64,000 bases of DNA from Rhinolophus ferrumequinum (taxonomy: Eukaryota > Chordata > Mammalia > Chiroptera > Rhinolophidae), in contig NC_046296.1 in the NCBI RefSeq assembly GCF_004115265.2, positions 17,490,795 through 17,554,794 of the forward strand, read 5' to 3'. Each line of letters starts with the position of its first letter. Within the stretch, counting starts at the first letter, position 1. The position numbers and the translations under genes are program-made. The notes below the pieces were generated by a model. That model saw nothing but the letters and a program-made list of their open reading frames with translations, was not told where the DNA came from and made no database searches. Shown here piece by piece: positions 41,880-59,225 of the stretch.

Positions 41880-44701
41880 ATGGAACCTCCCCCGGCACCG
41901 GGGCCGGAGCGGCTCTTTGACTCGCACCGGTAAGACTCCCGGCGGGAAGAGGCCGGCTCCCGCGTCCACTCGGCCTTCGGCCGCCCGATCACCCCACCTC
42001 TTGCCCCCAGGCTCCCGGGTGACGGCTTCCTGCTCCTAGCGCTGCTGCTCTACGCGCCCGTCGGGTTCTGTCTCCTTGTCCTGCGCCTCTTTCTTGGGAT
42101 CCACGTCTTCCTGGTCAGCTGCGCGCTGCCAGACAGCGTCCTTCGCAGGTTCCGACCCGGGAGCTCGGGGAGGGTCAAGGCTGGGCCGGGCCGACGGCCG
42201 TGCAGTCAGCACTGCCTGCGTCCCCAGGTTCGTGGTACGGACCATGTGTGCGGTGCTAGGGCTCGTGGCCCGGCAGGAGGACTCCGAACTCCGGGATCAC
42301 CGCGTCAGGGTCCTCATTTCCAACCACGTGACACCTTTCGACCACAACATAGTCAACCTGCTCACCAGCTGTAGTACCGTGAGTGGGGGGCGAAGCCGAG
42401 AGTGCCACGGGCAGTTCCCTGGGGCCCAACATAAGGCTTCCCTCTGCCCGCCCGGGCTTCCCTTGGGGACCACGAGATACTGCGCCTTAACGCTAACCCC
42501 GCTTCTCTACCCCAGATGTCAGTTTTTATCACTTCCCAACATTCTTCTTGCTTTCTCTCTTCCCTGTTCCCAGCCTCTACTCAATAGTCCTCCCAGCTTT
42601 GTATGCTGGTCTCGGGGCTTCATGGAGATGGATGGGCGGGGGGAGTTGGTGGAGTCACTCAAGAGATTCTGTGCTTCCACGAGGCTTCCCCCTACCCCTC
42701 TGCTGCTATTCCCAGAGGAAGAGGCCACCAATGGCCGGGAGGGGCTCCTGCGCTTCAGGTGGGTGAACGAACACAGGTATTTGACTCTGACTGGGTAGGT
42801 GGTCAGGCGTGGGGGGCCCTTGGGTTTTTCACACTTCTTCAGCCCTACCCCCTCCATTTCTAGTTCCTTTCTGTCCACTTTTGGTTCCTTCCCCTGAATC
42901 CCTATATTCCTCATTCATCTACTTGGTACACAGTTTGACAGTTTTCTGTTTTAAGTTAGATATGAGCTACTAACTGGACTGGCTGAAATCCCGTCCTATT
43001 CTCTCTTCCCTCTTCTAGTTCCTGGCCATTTTCTATCCAGGATGTGGTACAGCCTCTTACCCTGCAAGTCCAGAGACCTCTAGTCTCTGTGGTGAGTGTG
43101 TCTTGGATAGGGACTCCCCGGGGCTTTGGGATGAAGCTTCCCAGTCCCGGCCTGACTTAGACCTCACTTCGTGCTTTCCCCTCAGACAGTGTCAGATGCC
43201 TCCTGGGTCTCAGAACTGCTGTGGTCACTGTTTGTTCCTTTCACGGTGTATCAAGTAAGGTATTAATTGTCTTCACTTTTTGGTGGCTGGGAAAAGCTCA
43301 CCTCAAGATCAAGGAAGTAGTTGCCTCTGCCCTATCCATTTGCAGATCTTTTTAATATCAAGTTTCCAACACAGAGGCAGTACAAAGTATTTATTCTCTC
43401 CCCACCCTCACCACCATAGTTCCATGAAAAGAGGAATCAAAGTGGGGAAGAGGGTGACTGCCCCAGCTGCCCTCAACATAGCCCTGATTGTTTTTTTCAG
43501 GTGGCTCCGTCCTGTTCATCGCCAGCTGGGAGAGGGGAATGAGGAGTTTGCCTTCCGTGTACAACAGGTGGTAGCATACAGAAGCAGGCTGGAGGTGGGG
43601 TCTCTCCTTAGACGGGGAGGAAGGCTTGAAACCTTGACATTTCCAACCTTCCAATTCTTCCTAGCTGGTGGCCAAAAAATTGGGCCAGACAGGAACACGA
43701 CTCACTCCAGCAGACAAAGCAGAGCACATGAAGCGGCAAAGACATCCTAGATTGCGCCCCCAGTCAGGTGTGTGGTCGCTGTACACAAAGCTTTTCGTTT
43801 TTTTCCCAGCCTATTATGATTTCTTCCCTATTCCTGTACTAGTCAGACTCTCCTTCCTACTCATTCTCCATTCACCATATTTCGGATTTCTTTTTTGCAG
43901 CCCAATCTTCTTTCCCTCCCTCCCCGGGCCCTTCTCCTGATGTGCAGCTGGCAACTCTGGCTCAGAGAGTCAAGGAGGTTTTACCCCATGTGCCACTGGT
44001 CGTCATCCAGAGAGACCTGGGTATGGGAAAGGGTAGCCTCACAAAAGAAGACAGGGACAGAGAGGACAAATGGGTGGTGAGGGAAAAGGATGAACAGCGC
44101 AACAGATCCCCTTTCCTCCTTCCCTTCTCCCCAGCCAGGACTGGCTGCGTAGACTTGACCATCACCAATCTGCTTGAGGGGGCTGTAGCTTTCATGCCTG
44201 AAGACATCACTGAGGGGACCCAGTCCCATCCCGCAGCCTCTGCCCCCCAGGTGAGACCCAGGAAATGGTCCGATCCAAGACTTGGGGTGGGATGGGGCAC
44301 TCTACATACTCCCTATCCCTGATGTCTCTTTTTTGATCCTGAGACCCTAGCCCAGTGCCTCTCTTGCAAAGTAGGCATTCGATGCGTGTTTAATGATGAT
44401 GACTTCGCAAGCCCTCTGACATTGTGATCACCTCAGTTTCCCAGCTCTGGCCCGGTGACCCCTCAGCCCACAGCCCTAACATTTGCCAAATCCTCCTGGG
44501 CCCGGCAGGAGAGCCTACAGGAGCGCAAACAAGCACTATACGAATACGCAAGAAGGTGAGGGGCTTCGAGGACAATGGGTAGGAAGGGGCAGGTTGGAGA
44601 AGGAAGCTAATTACAGAACTACTATGACAAAGCCCACACAATGTCTTCTCCCTATGTCCCACAGGAGATTCACAGAGAGACAGGCCCAGGAGGCTGACTG
44701 A
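41880..44701 (+). CDS. AUP1: AUP1, lipid droplet-regulating VLDL assembly factor (ancient ubiquitous protein 1)
   Basis: Monotopic ER and lipid-droplet protein. It recruits the E2 enzyme UBE2G2 to the HRD1/SEL1L ERAD machinery and affects lipid droplets. Twelve exons: 41880-41929, 42011-42148, 42228-42378, 42574-42758, 43019-43091, 43186-43259, 43501-43567, 43665-43767, 43901-44020, 44135-44250, 44437-44555 and 44665-44701. Total 410 aa, as in human. The N-terminal hydrophobic hairpin is near residues 20-42 (GFLLLALLLYAPVGF). The acyltransferase-like domain has NHVTPFDH and FPEEEATNGREG. A CUE domain follows (VQLATLAQRVKEVLPHVP..). The C-terminal G2BR helix is ALYEYARRRFTER. Exon 6 has two overlapping donors, 5 nt apart, and the downstream one keeps the frame. 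The CHR-facing start is the first ATG matching the family. Confidence 0.98.
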
Positions 44702-44818
44702 GCACAGGATGGTACCCAGAGCCGCAGGACGGAGACTGGGGGCAGCCCTCACCCAACTCACAACAGGCCTGATGGGTGGGTGGTAGAAAGGGAGGGATGG
44801 GCCTGCCCCCAGTGTCAC

Positions 44819-44824
44819 ATTAAA
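44819..44824 (+). terminator. AUP1 poly(A) signal ATTAAA
   Basis: ATTAAA lies 118 bp after the stop, followed by a T/GT-rich stretch. Confidence 0.8.
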
Positions 44825-45080
44825 TTCAGGGTTTTCACTCAAGGTCTCTGTTGCCTCTCTGGGTCTCAAAAGCCTCCTGAGCACGTTCCTTTTCCCTTGG
44901 TGGGGGGGGGGATAAGGTGGTCCTTGTAGGACTGTGGGGGGATGGTCAGAATGGAACTGTCTGAAATCACCTCCTCGTGTCAAAATGAGTGATATTAAGG
45001 AAGTGTAACAACTGAAGACCAAGCAGCAACTGGACCTAACTGGGGTGTTCAGCCCAGGTTTGTGCAGAAATAGCAGCAAA

Positions 45081-45100
45081 ACTACACGTCCCAGGATGCC
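45081..45100 (+). promoter_or_regulatory. ZNF143/SBS-like site upstream of DQX1
   Basis: ACTACACGTCCCAGGATGCC closely matches the known ACTACAATTCCCAGNATGC consensus. It sits about 630 bp before the DQX1 start codon, between AUP1 and DQX1. It is likely part of the DQX1 promoter, and the transcription start itself was not located. Confidence 0.6.
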
Positions 45101-45727
45101 TTTTACAGTACATGGTGTCTGTAAAGTTAACACATGCTCAGTCGTTGCTGGAGCCTGTTTTCTATAGGCTCCTGACTAGGTTAAATAAGGTGGAGCAAAT
45201 GGTTCCACCCCAGAACCAGTCTTAAGAATTATGTTTGAGCCAAGCCCCAGGGTGGGGCCGGAACTTACCTTTGTACTTAGCGCTGGTCAAGGTTGGTGGG
45301 AACTGGCTGGGCGGGTCTGGAACTGGCTGCCATCGGGACACGTCTCAGAGCTGCAAGCAGGTTTGAATCCAGGATCCTTGTGGCCCTGCTCCTCAATTCC
45401 AGCCCCTTATTCCTTTTCCTATTCCCTCCCACCCCCAGGGACCTTCCCACGGGTCTCACATAACTCCTGTTGCCGCTGAATTACAGAGATTCACAGAGAG
45501 ACCCAGGATTTGTACTACCTGGCTACAGGTTAATAGTCCCTTTTGATAGTCCCTTACTTGGAGACTCAATTCTCCACCGTTTCCTGGCAGGCAAGAAATG
45601 CTGGAAAGAATGGATTCCAGTGCATTACCAGCTGAGGGTACACATTAGGGATCAGGGCTGAGGTGGTAAGATGGTACAAGGTTTTAATGACTACCCCACC
45701 TTCTGTAGGTCCTGCCAGTCAGCCACC

Positions 45728-51407
<5,680 letters not shown>

Positions 51408-51522
51408 CCTGCCTAAGGAATGGAGCAGAGTTCATATCATCACCTTAGATCCTCCCTCAGTCTAGCACTAATTGAGAAGACCAAAGTGTAGGGTCAGCTA
51501 TAAATCATGGCACCTGAGTCTC

Positions 51523-51528
51523 AATAAA
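51523..51528 (+). terminator. DQX1 poly(A) signal AATAAA
   Basis: Canonical AATAAA lies 116 bp after the stop codon. Confidence 0.85.
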
Positions 51529-52199
51529 TGGTGGGCTGAGAGTAGAGGGAAGTGGGTAAGCCATAGTCTGCATAAGGTAGGACCCTTTCCTTAGCCTTCT
51601 TCTAATTACTGGAGAGGGACTGACATGCCCCCTTATCCCCAACTTAAGCCAAACCCATCCTTGTGCTCCCTTCTGGGCTATAAAAGTTCTTTTTCTATGG
51701 TGCCAAATTTGAGTTTGGTTTTGTATCAGCATATACAACATTCATGACTTAGAGATGACACAATATCAAAGACTCAGGGCCAACTTCTCCAGCGATATCC
51801 CCTTGCTGGTTCCCATTCTAGTCAAGTCTTTGTGGTCTGCTGATCTAGCTGTCACTAACACAGAACGTGAGTAGTTTGACTACAGTTGGCCTCTGATCCT
51901 GCCTAAAGCTCACTTCTCGCTACCACACTGCTCCCGATTCCAGGGGAGGGAGAAAGGGGCTTCTAGAGAATCAGACAAAATTTTCCCTTTCATCCTCATA
52001 CAACTTAAATCCAGCTCCTTCCGAAATCTCAAAGCTATTCCAGCCATCCCCAAAATCTCAACCTTCCATCAACAAGCTTCCCGGCAGCCCTGGCCTGCCC
52101 ACAACCTAAAGTCTTTCTAACAACGTCAGGAACTTCATGGTTTCCTTTCTTTCAGGCTGGGTATTCGTTTCCCTTTTCTTCCTTTGGACTACTAACTTT

Positions 52200-52640
52200 A
52201 ATATCCTCCATCATCTTGCACATTATGTGTTTGTAGAATTTGGTGGGGGGAAAAAAGATTTAGTCCTTAGAACTCTGCTTTCCTCCTCAGAATTTCCTCC
52301 CTTGGAGATTCTGTTCTCATCATTCCATCTATCTCCACCTCTATGTGAATGTCAACTAACCTCCCCCAAAGCATTTTTCCAGAATTTATTCTCTGTAGGT
52401 CTAGCATTTAGTTTTGCCTGCAGAGTTAACCCTGCTCCTATCTTCCCAATTTCCCCCTTCATCATCCACAATACCATTGATTTCCTGATCTCCTACATTT
52501 CCAGCCTCAGAGTTATCTTTGATTCTTCTTAGGTCTATTACTTCCTAATTATTTGCCAAGTTCTGCTCACCCTAAATTCACTGGGCCCATTAAATTTGTC
52601 CACTGCTTCTTCCTCTATCCTCTCTGTCCCTGAAGGATAA
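52200..52640 (+). repeat. L2 LINE fragment (sense) between DQX1 and TLX2
   Basis: Contains AGTTATCTTTGATTCTTCTT and neighbouring L2 reverse-transcriptase remnants. The remaining spacer 51530-52200 and 52640-52880 shows no gene. Confidence 0.5.
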
Positions 52641-52979
52641 ATGTTCCTAGATATTCCCATTCATCCGGTGAAAGATGAAAGAGAAGTATCTGTCTCCCCT
52701 GCCACCCAGGCACATTGTGAAGCTCTCAAATAGGAGGACGTAGTCAACAGGTTGAACATACATGGACAACATGAGGCTTAAAGTCAGGAAGGAATCCTTA
52801 GCGATTATTTTACAGAAGGGTGAGATGCCCAATGTGGATAACTCTGATTCCTGTCACAGTCGGACTCGCTTTCCAGCACCTCGTCCATTACTCCGCTGTC
52901 GTTGGCGTCTTCCTTCCTTCCTTCACACCTTTGGTACCCTCCCAGCCAGTGCGGACTGCCGCATCCAGCACCACCTTTG

Positions 52980-55150
52980 ACCTGCTGCAGCCCGGCAGAA
53001 CTGCACTTCCGACCCACCCGCCGAAGACTCCTGTGTCTCTCAGAAGAGCAGCTCCCATTGGCCAGCCCGCCCCACCTCCCCGCACCTCATTGGCTCCCGT
53101 ACTTCAGGTCCCGCCCTCTCGGCGCCTCAGGTTCCAGCAGCCGTGCGACAATCCAAGTGAAAAACGCGGGAAAGGCCGCATCTCAGCGTGCAGAGCGAGC
53201 GCGCCACGCTGGCCTGGGAGCCGGCGGTGGCCGAGCAGCCCTCGACGAGAGCCTCAAGGCCGGCTCCTCCTTACGCGCTGCCCTGCCTCGGGACCACGGC
53301 GAGGGAAGCCTTGGGCCCCGCGCTCCACGCGGCTCCTCGGTCCAGAAAAGCGCTCGGCCGGCCGGGCAGGCGTCATTCACACCACCGAGGCTAGCCCGGA
53401 CACGGAAGCCACCTTGTTGTCCTCAGCCCAGGGCTGCAGGTTCTGCAGAGCGAAGAGCGACGAGTTGTGCAGGCAGAGCGGGTCTGGGGGCAGCGGCGGC
53501 CGCAGCGGCCGCGGTAGCGCGTCCTGCTGCAGGTGCAGGAGCAGCCGGCCGGCGCGGTGCCGCTCCGCCTCGCGCTCCTCTGCCGTCTGGCGCCTGGGCG
53601 AGCGGAGGTGCGGGGTTAGCGAGGCCAGCCCTCGCCCGCCCCATTCCTCACCACCACTTGGCCCGGCCCGCGGTCCCTCCCCGCCCCACGCCTCACCGCC
53701 ACTTGGTGCGTCGGTTCTGGAACCACGTCTTGACCTGAGCGTCGGTCATGCGCAAGGCCTTGGCCAGCGCCGCCCTCTCGGCGGAGGCCAGGTACTTCTG
53801 GCGCAGGAAGCGCCGCTCCAGCTCCAGTACCTGCGAGCGGGAGAAGGACGTGCGCGGCTTCTTCCGCTTCGGCGGGGTCCGGTTTTGGTAGGGGTGGCCG
53901 ATGCGGCGCGTCCCAGAGAAGGGCGAGAGCGCGGCTGCATGGAAAAAGGAAGATCAGGGCAGGGTTTGCAGGGCGGCCTGAGGCGTCCCTGAGAAGAAAG
54001 CGCGGCTGCCTGGGCCGCGGAGCTCCCGCGCACGGTCCTTAACGGTGCTCCAAGCTCGACCCCGCATCAGTGGAGGCCTCCTGACAAGAAAGAGCCTCAG
54101 AAGAAACGGCCCTCCCCCTTGGGTGAGGGAGAATCGTCCCCATAACTACACCCTGCCCTCCCCGCGGTGTGAACAGTGGACTGCAGAGGAGAGCGCGGAC
54201 ATCGACGGCAGCTCCCTCCCCATCGCCTCAGCTAATGGGACCAAGAGAAACAAGTTGGAGCAGGATCCCTTGGGGTGACCTGGGAGGGAGGGCGATTAAA
54301 GGAGACCAGGAGTTGGATCAGAAGGATCAAAGATGAGAAAACCGGGTCAGTGTGGGGCATAACGCTGGAGGGGTTGGGCAACCTCACCCGTGAGCCGGTC
54401 CTTGGCAAAGCGGCGGCCGCTGTCCATCCATGGGAAGGTGAGTCCCGCTAGGCCCCCGGCTCCGCCCAAGCCCGAGGGGCCAGGAACCGCAGTCGCACCT
54501 CCCGCGGGTGGCGGCACTGGCAGCGGGCGGTGCGCCGGGACGCGGATCACGCCGCCCGGACCCACGCCGGAGCTGCCAGGTAGCGGGCCCAAAGAGCCCG
54601 CGGGGCCGTAGCTTGAGGCTCCGTGAAACCCACCCGAGAACGCGGCACTCTCCCCATGGCCCTGGCCCGCGTGACCCGGGCCTAGGCCGTTCCCGGGGGG
54701 CTCTGGGCAGCTCAGGATCTGATCAATGCCGAAGCTGATTGGCTCGTGGTGAGGGTGGTTGTGCGAGGCCAGCACTGCTGGCTCCATGGGTCCGGGTCAG
54801 GAAGGACCGCAGGAGGTTCGGTGGTTGGCAGGGCGCCCCAGGCAGCTCTGAGAGCCCAGCAGCTGAGCGCTCGGGGCGGCGGCCTCAGGGGCCCGCGGGA
54901 CTGGCTGCGGCGGGGCGCCGGGGCCCCCAACACAGCTTCATCCCTGTGCTCCGAGAGTAGCCGCGCCCATGCCGGCCTCTGCCGGGCGTCGGTGCAAGGA
55001 CTCGCATCCCTGGGGAGCGCGACCGGCCAGGGCCCCAGGAGCGCCCTTTCTGTCTCTGAAGCGCAGATGGACCCTGGGCTGCTACCGGGCCTCTGCCGGA
55101 GTCCGGGGTGGAGAGGGTTGGCCGGCTTGGGCTGGGGCAATGACTGACAG
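52980..55150. promoter_or_regulatory. CpG island over TLX2
   Basis: CpG-dense, with few breaks, from 400 bp past the TLX2 stop codon to 360 bp upstream of its start. This is typical for developmental homeobox genes that carry Polycomb marks. Confidence 0.75.
53377..54787 (-). CDS. TLX2: TLX2 (HOX11L1, NCX), T-cell leukemia homeobox 2
   Basis: Nuclear homeodomain transcription factor needed for enteric and other neural-crest derived neurons. Three exons, read downward: 54787-54388, 53934-53697 and 53593-53377, giving 284 aa as in human. The N terminus is [16 protein letters not shown], followed by an eh1-like repressor motif (FGIDQIL). A Gly/Pro-rich stretch is then followed by the conserved [16 protein letters not shown]. 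The homeodomain (about 157-216) ends [16 protein letters not shown]. The Thr in VKTWFQ at homeodomain position 47 is the Tlx hallmark. The C terminus is VSGLASVV-like. Exon 2 encodes most of the homeodomain and looks unchanged from human. A 25-bp imperfect duplicate of the exon 2 donor region lies just downstream in the intron. Confidence 0.98.
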
Positions 55151-57779
55151 ATCAGACTCCGGTGGGCAGTGGGGACTGGGGGTAGGGCAGGGGCGGGGCC
55201 CGGCCCGTTAAAGGGGAAGAGACTCTTGTTTGCGCCAAGCGCTGGGAAGACTGGCCTGCAGGGATAGAGGGGGTGGGGTGGGGGTGACGAGGGTGTTAGG
55301 AACCAGGCTTAGCACGGGAGGGGCCAGAGCTTGCCTGGGTCGCTGCGCGCTGAGTCAGCCGAGATGCGCACCGCAGCTCCATCCTCACCGGCCTCCGCCT
55401 TTGGGCTTCCTCGGCCTCACCCGCTTCCTCGCAGGTGCCTCCTCCCACAGCCCCCACTGTTCGCCTCCCGATGGGTCCTGCCAGCCTATTGCCGGATTCG
55501 TTGTGGCCCTCGCCTAAGTGCCCTCGAAGACCAAATCTCGTTATGGCTTCCTGGATGCGATGGGAAGCGGCTTGGGGAACTGCGCCGGCGAGTTGGAGGC
55601 CTAGGAAGAGGACAGGTGTGGGAAAGTGGTGGCAGGACGCGTCCGGTGGGCTAGGGCGGGGAACAACCACTCTCGGCCAGTGTCCTGGTGCACCTCCTGG
55701 CCTCTCCCGTAGGACCCATAGCTCCTTCCGGGAGCGCCAATAATTGGTGCCCTGTGCTGCTTAGAATTTTGATTTTCTGAAATCCGTGTAAAGCGGACCC
55801 TTGGCTCAACTCAGGCGGGTGAGAGCTTGAGGCTGACGTTCTGCCCCCGAGAGCGGACCACCAACGCGGGACTCTGCCCCTCGGCGCTGCTCCCGGGGAG
55901 TCTCTTCTCACACACTTTCCCTCCTTCAAAGAGGGAGGACGAAATCGCCACAGGCGACACTTGGCTCCTCACTGAAGCCTTCGGAGAATCCCAGCCTCAT
56001 TTCCCATAGACGCTTCACCCCACCCAAGCCCAGAAAACTGTGCCTGGAGCGTGTTAGAGGAGGGAAGTGGGGAAAAGACCGAAGCCGCTTGGTGACCTTG
56101 TGACCTTTGGCCACAGACCCAGAAGCTGGGAGTGTGTGAACTCTGCGTCCTTCCCTGGGATGGGACCCCTGGCCGGGTGGGCCCCTGCGCCTTAGACCCG
56201 CCCCTGCCGCCGCCCGGCCCGGTGCAGGCCGTCATAATCGGGTTAGCTGGGTCGGAATTACATTACCTTCCCTGGCCCACCCGGGCTTGGGGGGGGCCTG
56301 GCGCCTGCGAGCCGGTGAGACTGGGCGCAGGGAGGGGGGTGTTCCTACCATCCCGTGGCGGGTTGGCACCAATGAACAGCTCAACCTGCCTCAGACAGGG
56401 GGTGGCCAAAGGACCCCTTCTGGCTGTGCCGGCCCTAGCCCCTCAACCCTAGCCCACTCGGTGCTCAGCTCCGGCTGCCCATTACCCATGGGAGCCAACA
56501 TGCCATCTAAGTCTAGTAGATGGGTCTCCCTGGGAGCATGGATCTTCCAGTTGATTCTCCAGGATCTAATGGGAAAGACTCTGCCCCTCCTTTCTCCCCA
56601 GCAGATGGGCTGGCAGCCTGGTGCCTGGGGCAGGGTGAGGGGCCTTTTCTCTCTAGGGAACCAGGAATGATATTTGGGCATCTGGGCAGGAAGATAAGAG
56701 AAAAGAGGGAGTGGGCTCTCTCCCCACCCAAAGCCACCAGCCCCTCCGTGTTCTCAGAAGCCTCAGTCTGAAAGGGAGGGAGGCAGTGGGCATTAATATG
56801 TGACGAACCTTTCCCAACCTTGCCTAGCTCCATTATCCAATTTCTCCAGGCCTCCCCGAACCCTGCCAACAGCCCTTCTGAAAGGGAGTGGGGGCTCCTG
56901 CAGATTTGGCAGGTGTGTTTTTATCTTGGTGGAGAAGATAGACATTATCACCTCCCCTGGCTCTTCACAGAAGCCCAAGCTCCCTTTCTCAGCAGCAGAG
57001 GGGTGGGGCTACTAGGATTCTTGAAACTTCTCCTGTTCAGGCAAAACCTTCAGAGAGAGCACTGGCTGTATCCCACCAGATGTGAACAGAAAGCCTAGGG
57101 AAACAGCAAAGCAAATAAAGCCTCTGAAGGGGACTGGCCTGCAGGTTAGGAGTTTGTCAGTCCCTTAACCCTCTGTGCTAGGGATGGGCCTCTGAGGAGA
57201 AGGTGGGCACTAGTGTGTCTCCAACCAAGCCGAATAAATCCTTCTCAAATGAGTCAACGAGTGAATCAATGAAGGAAGAAATGGCAGCATCATGCAGACC
57301 TGCAGCCCTGCTTACTGTACAGACTGCGTTTTGAGGTCAGCACAGACGGCACTGCCACCCAGGAGGGCACCTGACCCTTTGAGGAGAATGGTCACAGACA
57401 TGCAAATCTTCTAGGAAGTTAAAATATTTTAGTGCTCCTCTTCAAGAACAAAGGGCATCCTGTTCTGTCAGCACAGTCCTAGGAATTTCTCTGCTTGCTT
57501 TCACCTTGCTGATTCCGATTCTCTGGAAAGGATGGTTCCTTCTAGTTTATGTTGAAGATGGGGGTTGTGGTGTTCACACCCTCACACCCCATACACACCG
57601 CTTTGGATCCATCTCACTGTCTCCTACATGCATGTGGCCCCCAACTCTTCAAGTTTTCAAGTTTCCACCCTGCAGCTTCCCAGGAAGAGGCCACATCCCC
57701 AGCCTGTGCTTCTGTGCTTTCCCTTTCCTCCTGCTGGTGGTGCAGTGTCCTTCCTCCAAGATGGCCCCACTCCGGTATC

Positions 57780-58340
57780 ATCATGTCTCTAATTAACTTA
57801 GTCCTTCCTACCCCCAGCTGTCTTAGATCTCTATTATCTAGACAAAGTCTTTGCCTGACTCTAAGAGAAATTTTCTTTTCCCTTTTAATGCCTATACCCA
57901 CTGCCTCCATTATCCCAGGACTCTCTGACATGTTTTACTTTGTTGATCACCAATTATTTCTTGAAATGTCCCTTTTTTTGGCTTCCGTAATGTTGTCTTA
58001 TTCTATATCTTCGGGCTTTCATAGTCACTGCTTATGTTTTTTTTTCCTCCACTGATTTTTCTTCTTCCACTGAAAACTGAGCATTCTTTAGAGCTCAGGC
58101 TTCAGCTTTCTCTCTCTACATATGCTCAGGTTTCATCCACTCCAATAGTCCCATCTATTACATCCACCCAGAAAACTCTGGGACCTCTATCCCCTGTTCT
58201 GACATTTGTGCTCCAGCCCCACCGTTCTAGCCTTCTGGCCAGCTCCATCTGCATTTGCTGCAGCCACCAGGCTGGAGAACAGGCTCCCATCCCAAGCTCA
58301 TTCACTTCCTCCTATTATGCTTTCCTTTGAAATGTTTCAT
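57780..58340 (+). repeat. L2-like LINE fragment (sense)
   Basis: Pyrimidine-rich, decayed L2-type sequence in which fragments such as TTTGTTGATCACCAATTATTTC can be followed. Low certainty on family. Confidence 0.4.
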
Positions 58341-58394
58341 ATGCAGCTCCATTTCTACTGACAAACGCCTAGTCTAGGCCATCATCACTACCAC

Positions 58395-59225
58395 CTACAT
58401 TCATTCATTTGTTCATCCAGAAAATTTTGATTAAACACCTACTCTGCACCTAGCACTGGAGATATAGCTGTGTAAACACAACAACAAAAATTCCCTGCCA
58501 CTGAGAAGCTTACATTTTCATGGAGAGGGCAGGTGTAAAACAAGAAAAATATACACGATATTAAATAATATTAAATGCTAAGAAAGAAAATAAAGCGAGG
58601 AAAGGGGAGAAGTGGTGTAAGGGTAGGGAGTTATGATTTATCTAGAATGATCACTGAAGGCCTCTTGGAGTAAAGACTTAAAGGAAGAAAGGAGCCATTT
58701 GGATATCTGAGCATTTCAAATTTGGGACACAGTGGGAGTATATATCCTGGTATATCTGTGGAACAAACAGTGAGGGGTCCAGGATGGCTGGTGACACTGA
58801 ATGACTGCGAGAGATCATGCAAGGCCTTGAAGACCATTGTAAGGACCTTGCCTTTTATTCTGATTGCAAAGGGAAGCTACCGGAAATTTTAAACAGAAAA
58901 GTTAACACACCTGAAAATTTTATTTTTAACAACATTCTTAAGGTAAAACTGACATACACTAAACTGCACATATTTAAAATTTACAATTTGATAAGTTTGA
59001 CATATGTATACACTAGTGAAACGATCAACACAATCAATAAACATATCCATCAACTCGAAAAACTTTCTTGTATCCTTTTTTATTCATTTTTCACCAGAAT
59101 CACTCTGAGCTGCTGTGTTGAACATGGGCAACTGTAGAAGCAAGAAAAGCTGGCAAGAAACCACTGTACTCATCCAGAGGAGACATGATGGCATCTTGGC
59201 CCAGGGAGGTAAGCAGTGGCTTGTA
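58395..59225 (-). repeat. L2 LINE (reverse) with an L1 3'UTR piece inside
   Basis: L2 signature: TACTCTGCACCTAGCACTGG, CACTGAAGGCCTCTTGGAGT, ATGCAAGGCCTTGAAGACCA and ACTCTGAGCTGCTGTGTTGA. It is interrupted at about 58918-59090 by a fragment with ACTAAACTGCACATATTTAA and TTGACATATGTATACACTAG, which resembles the 3'UTR of old L1M elements. Confidence 0.75.

Noticed and set aside
52820-53992. 390-codon open frame on the plus strand across TLX2
   Set aside because: It is antisense to the TLX2 homeobox exons in a CpG island. GC-rich coding DNA often leaves the opposite strand open. The Arg/Pro/Ala-rich product has no recognisable domain.
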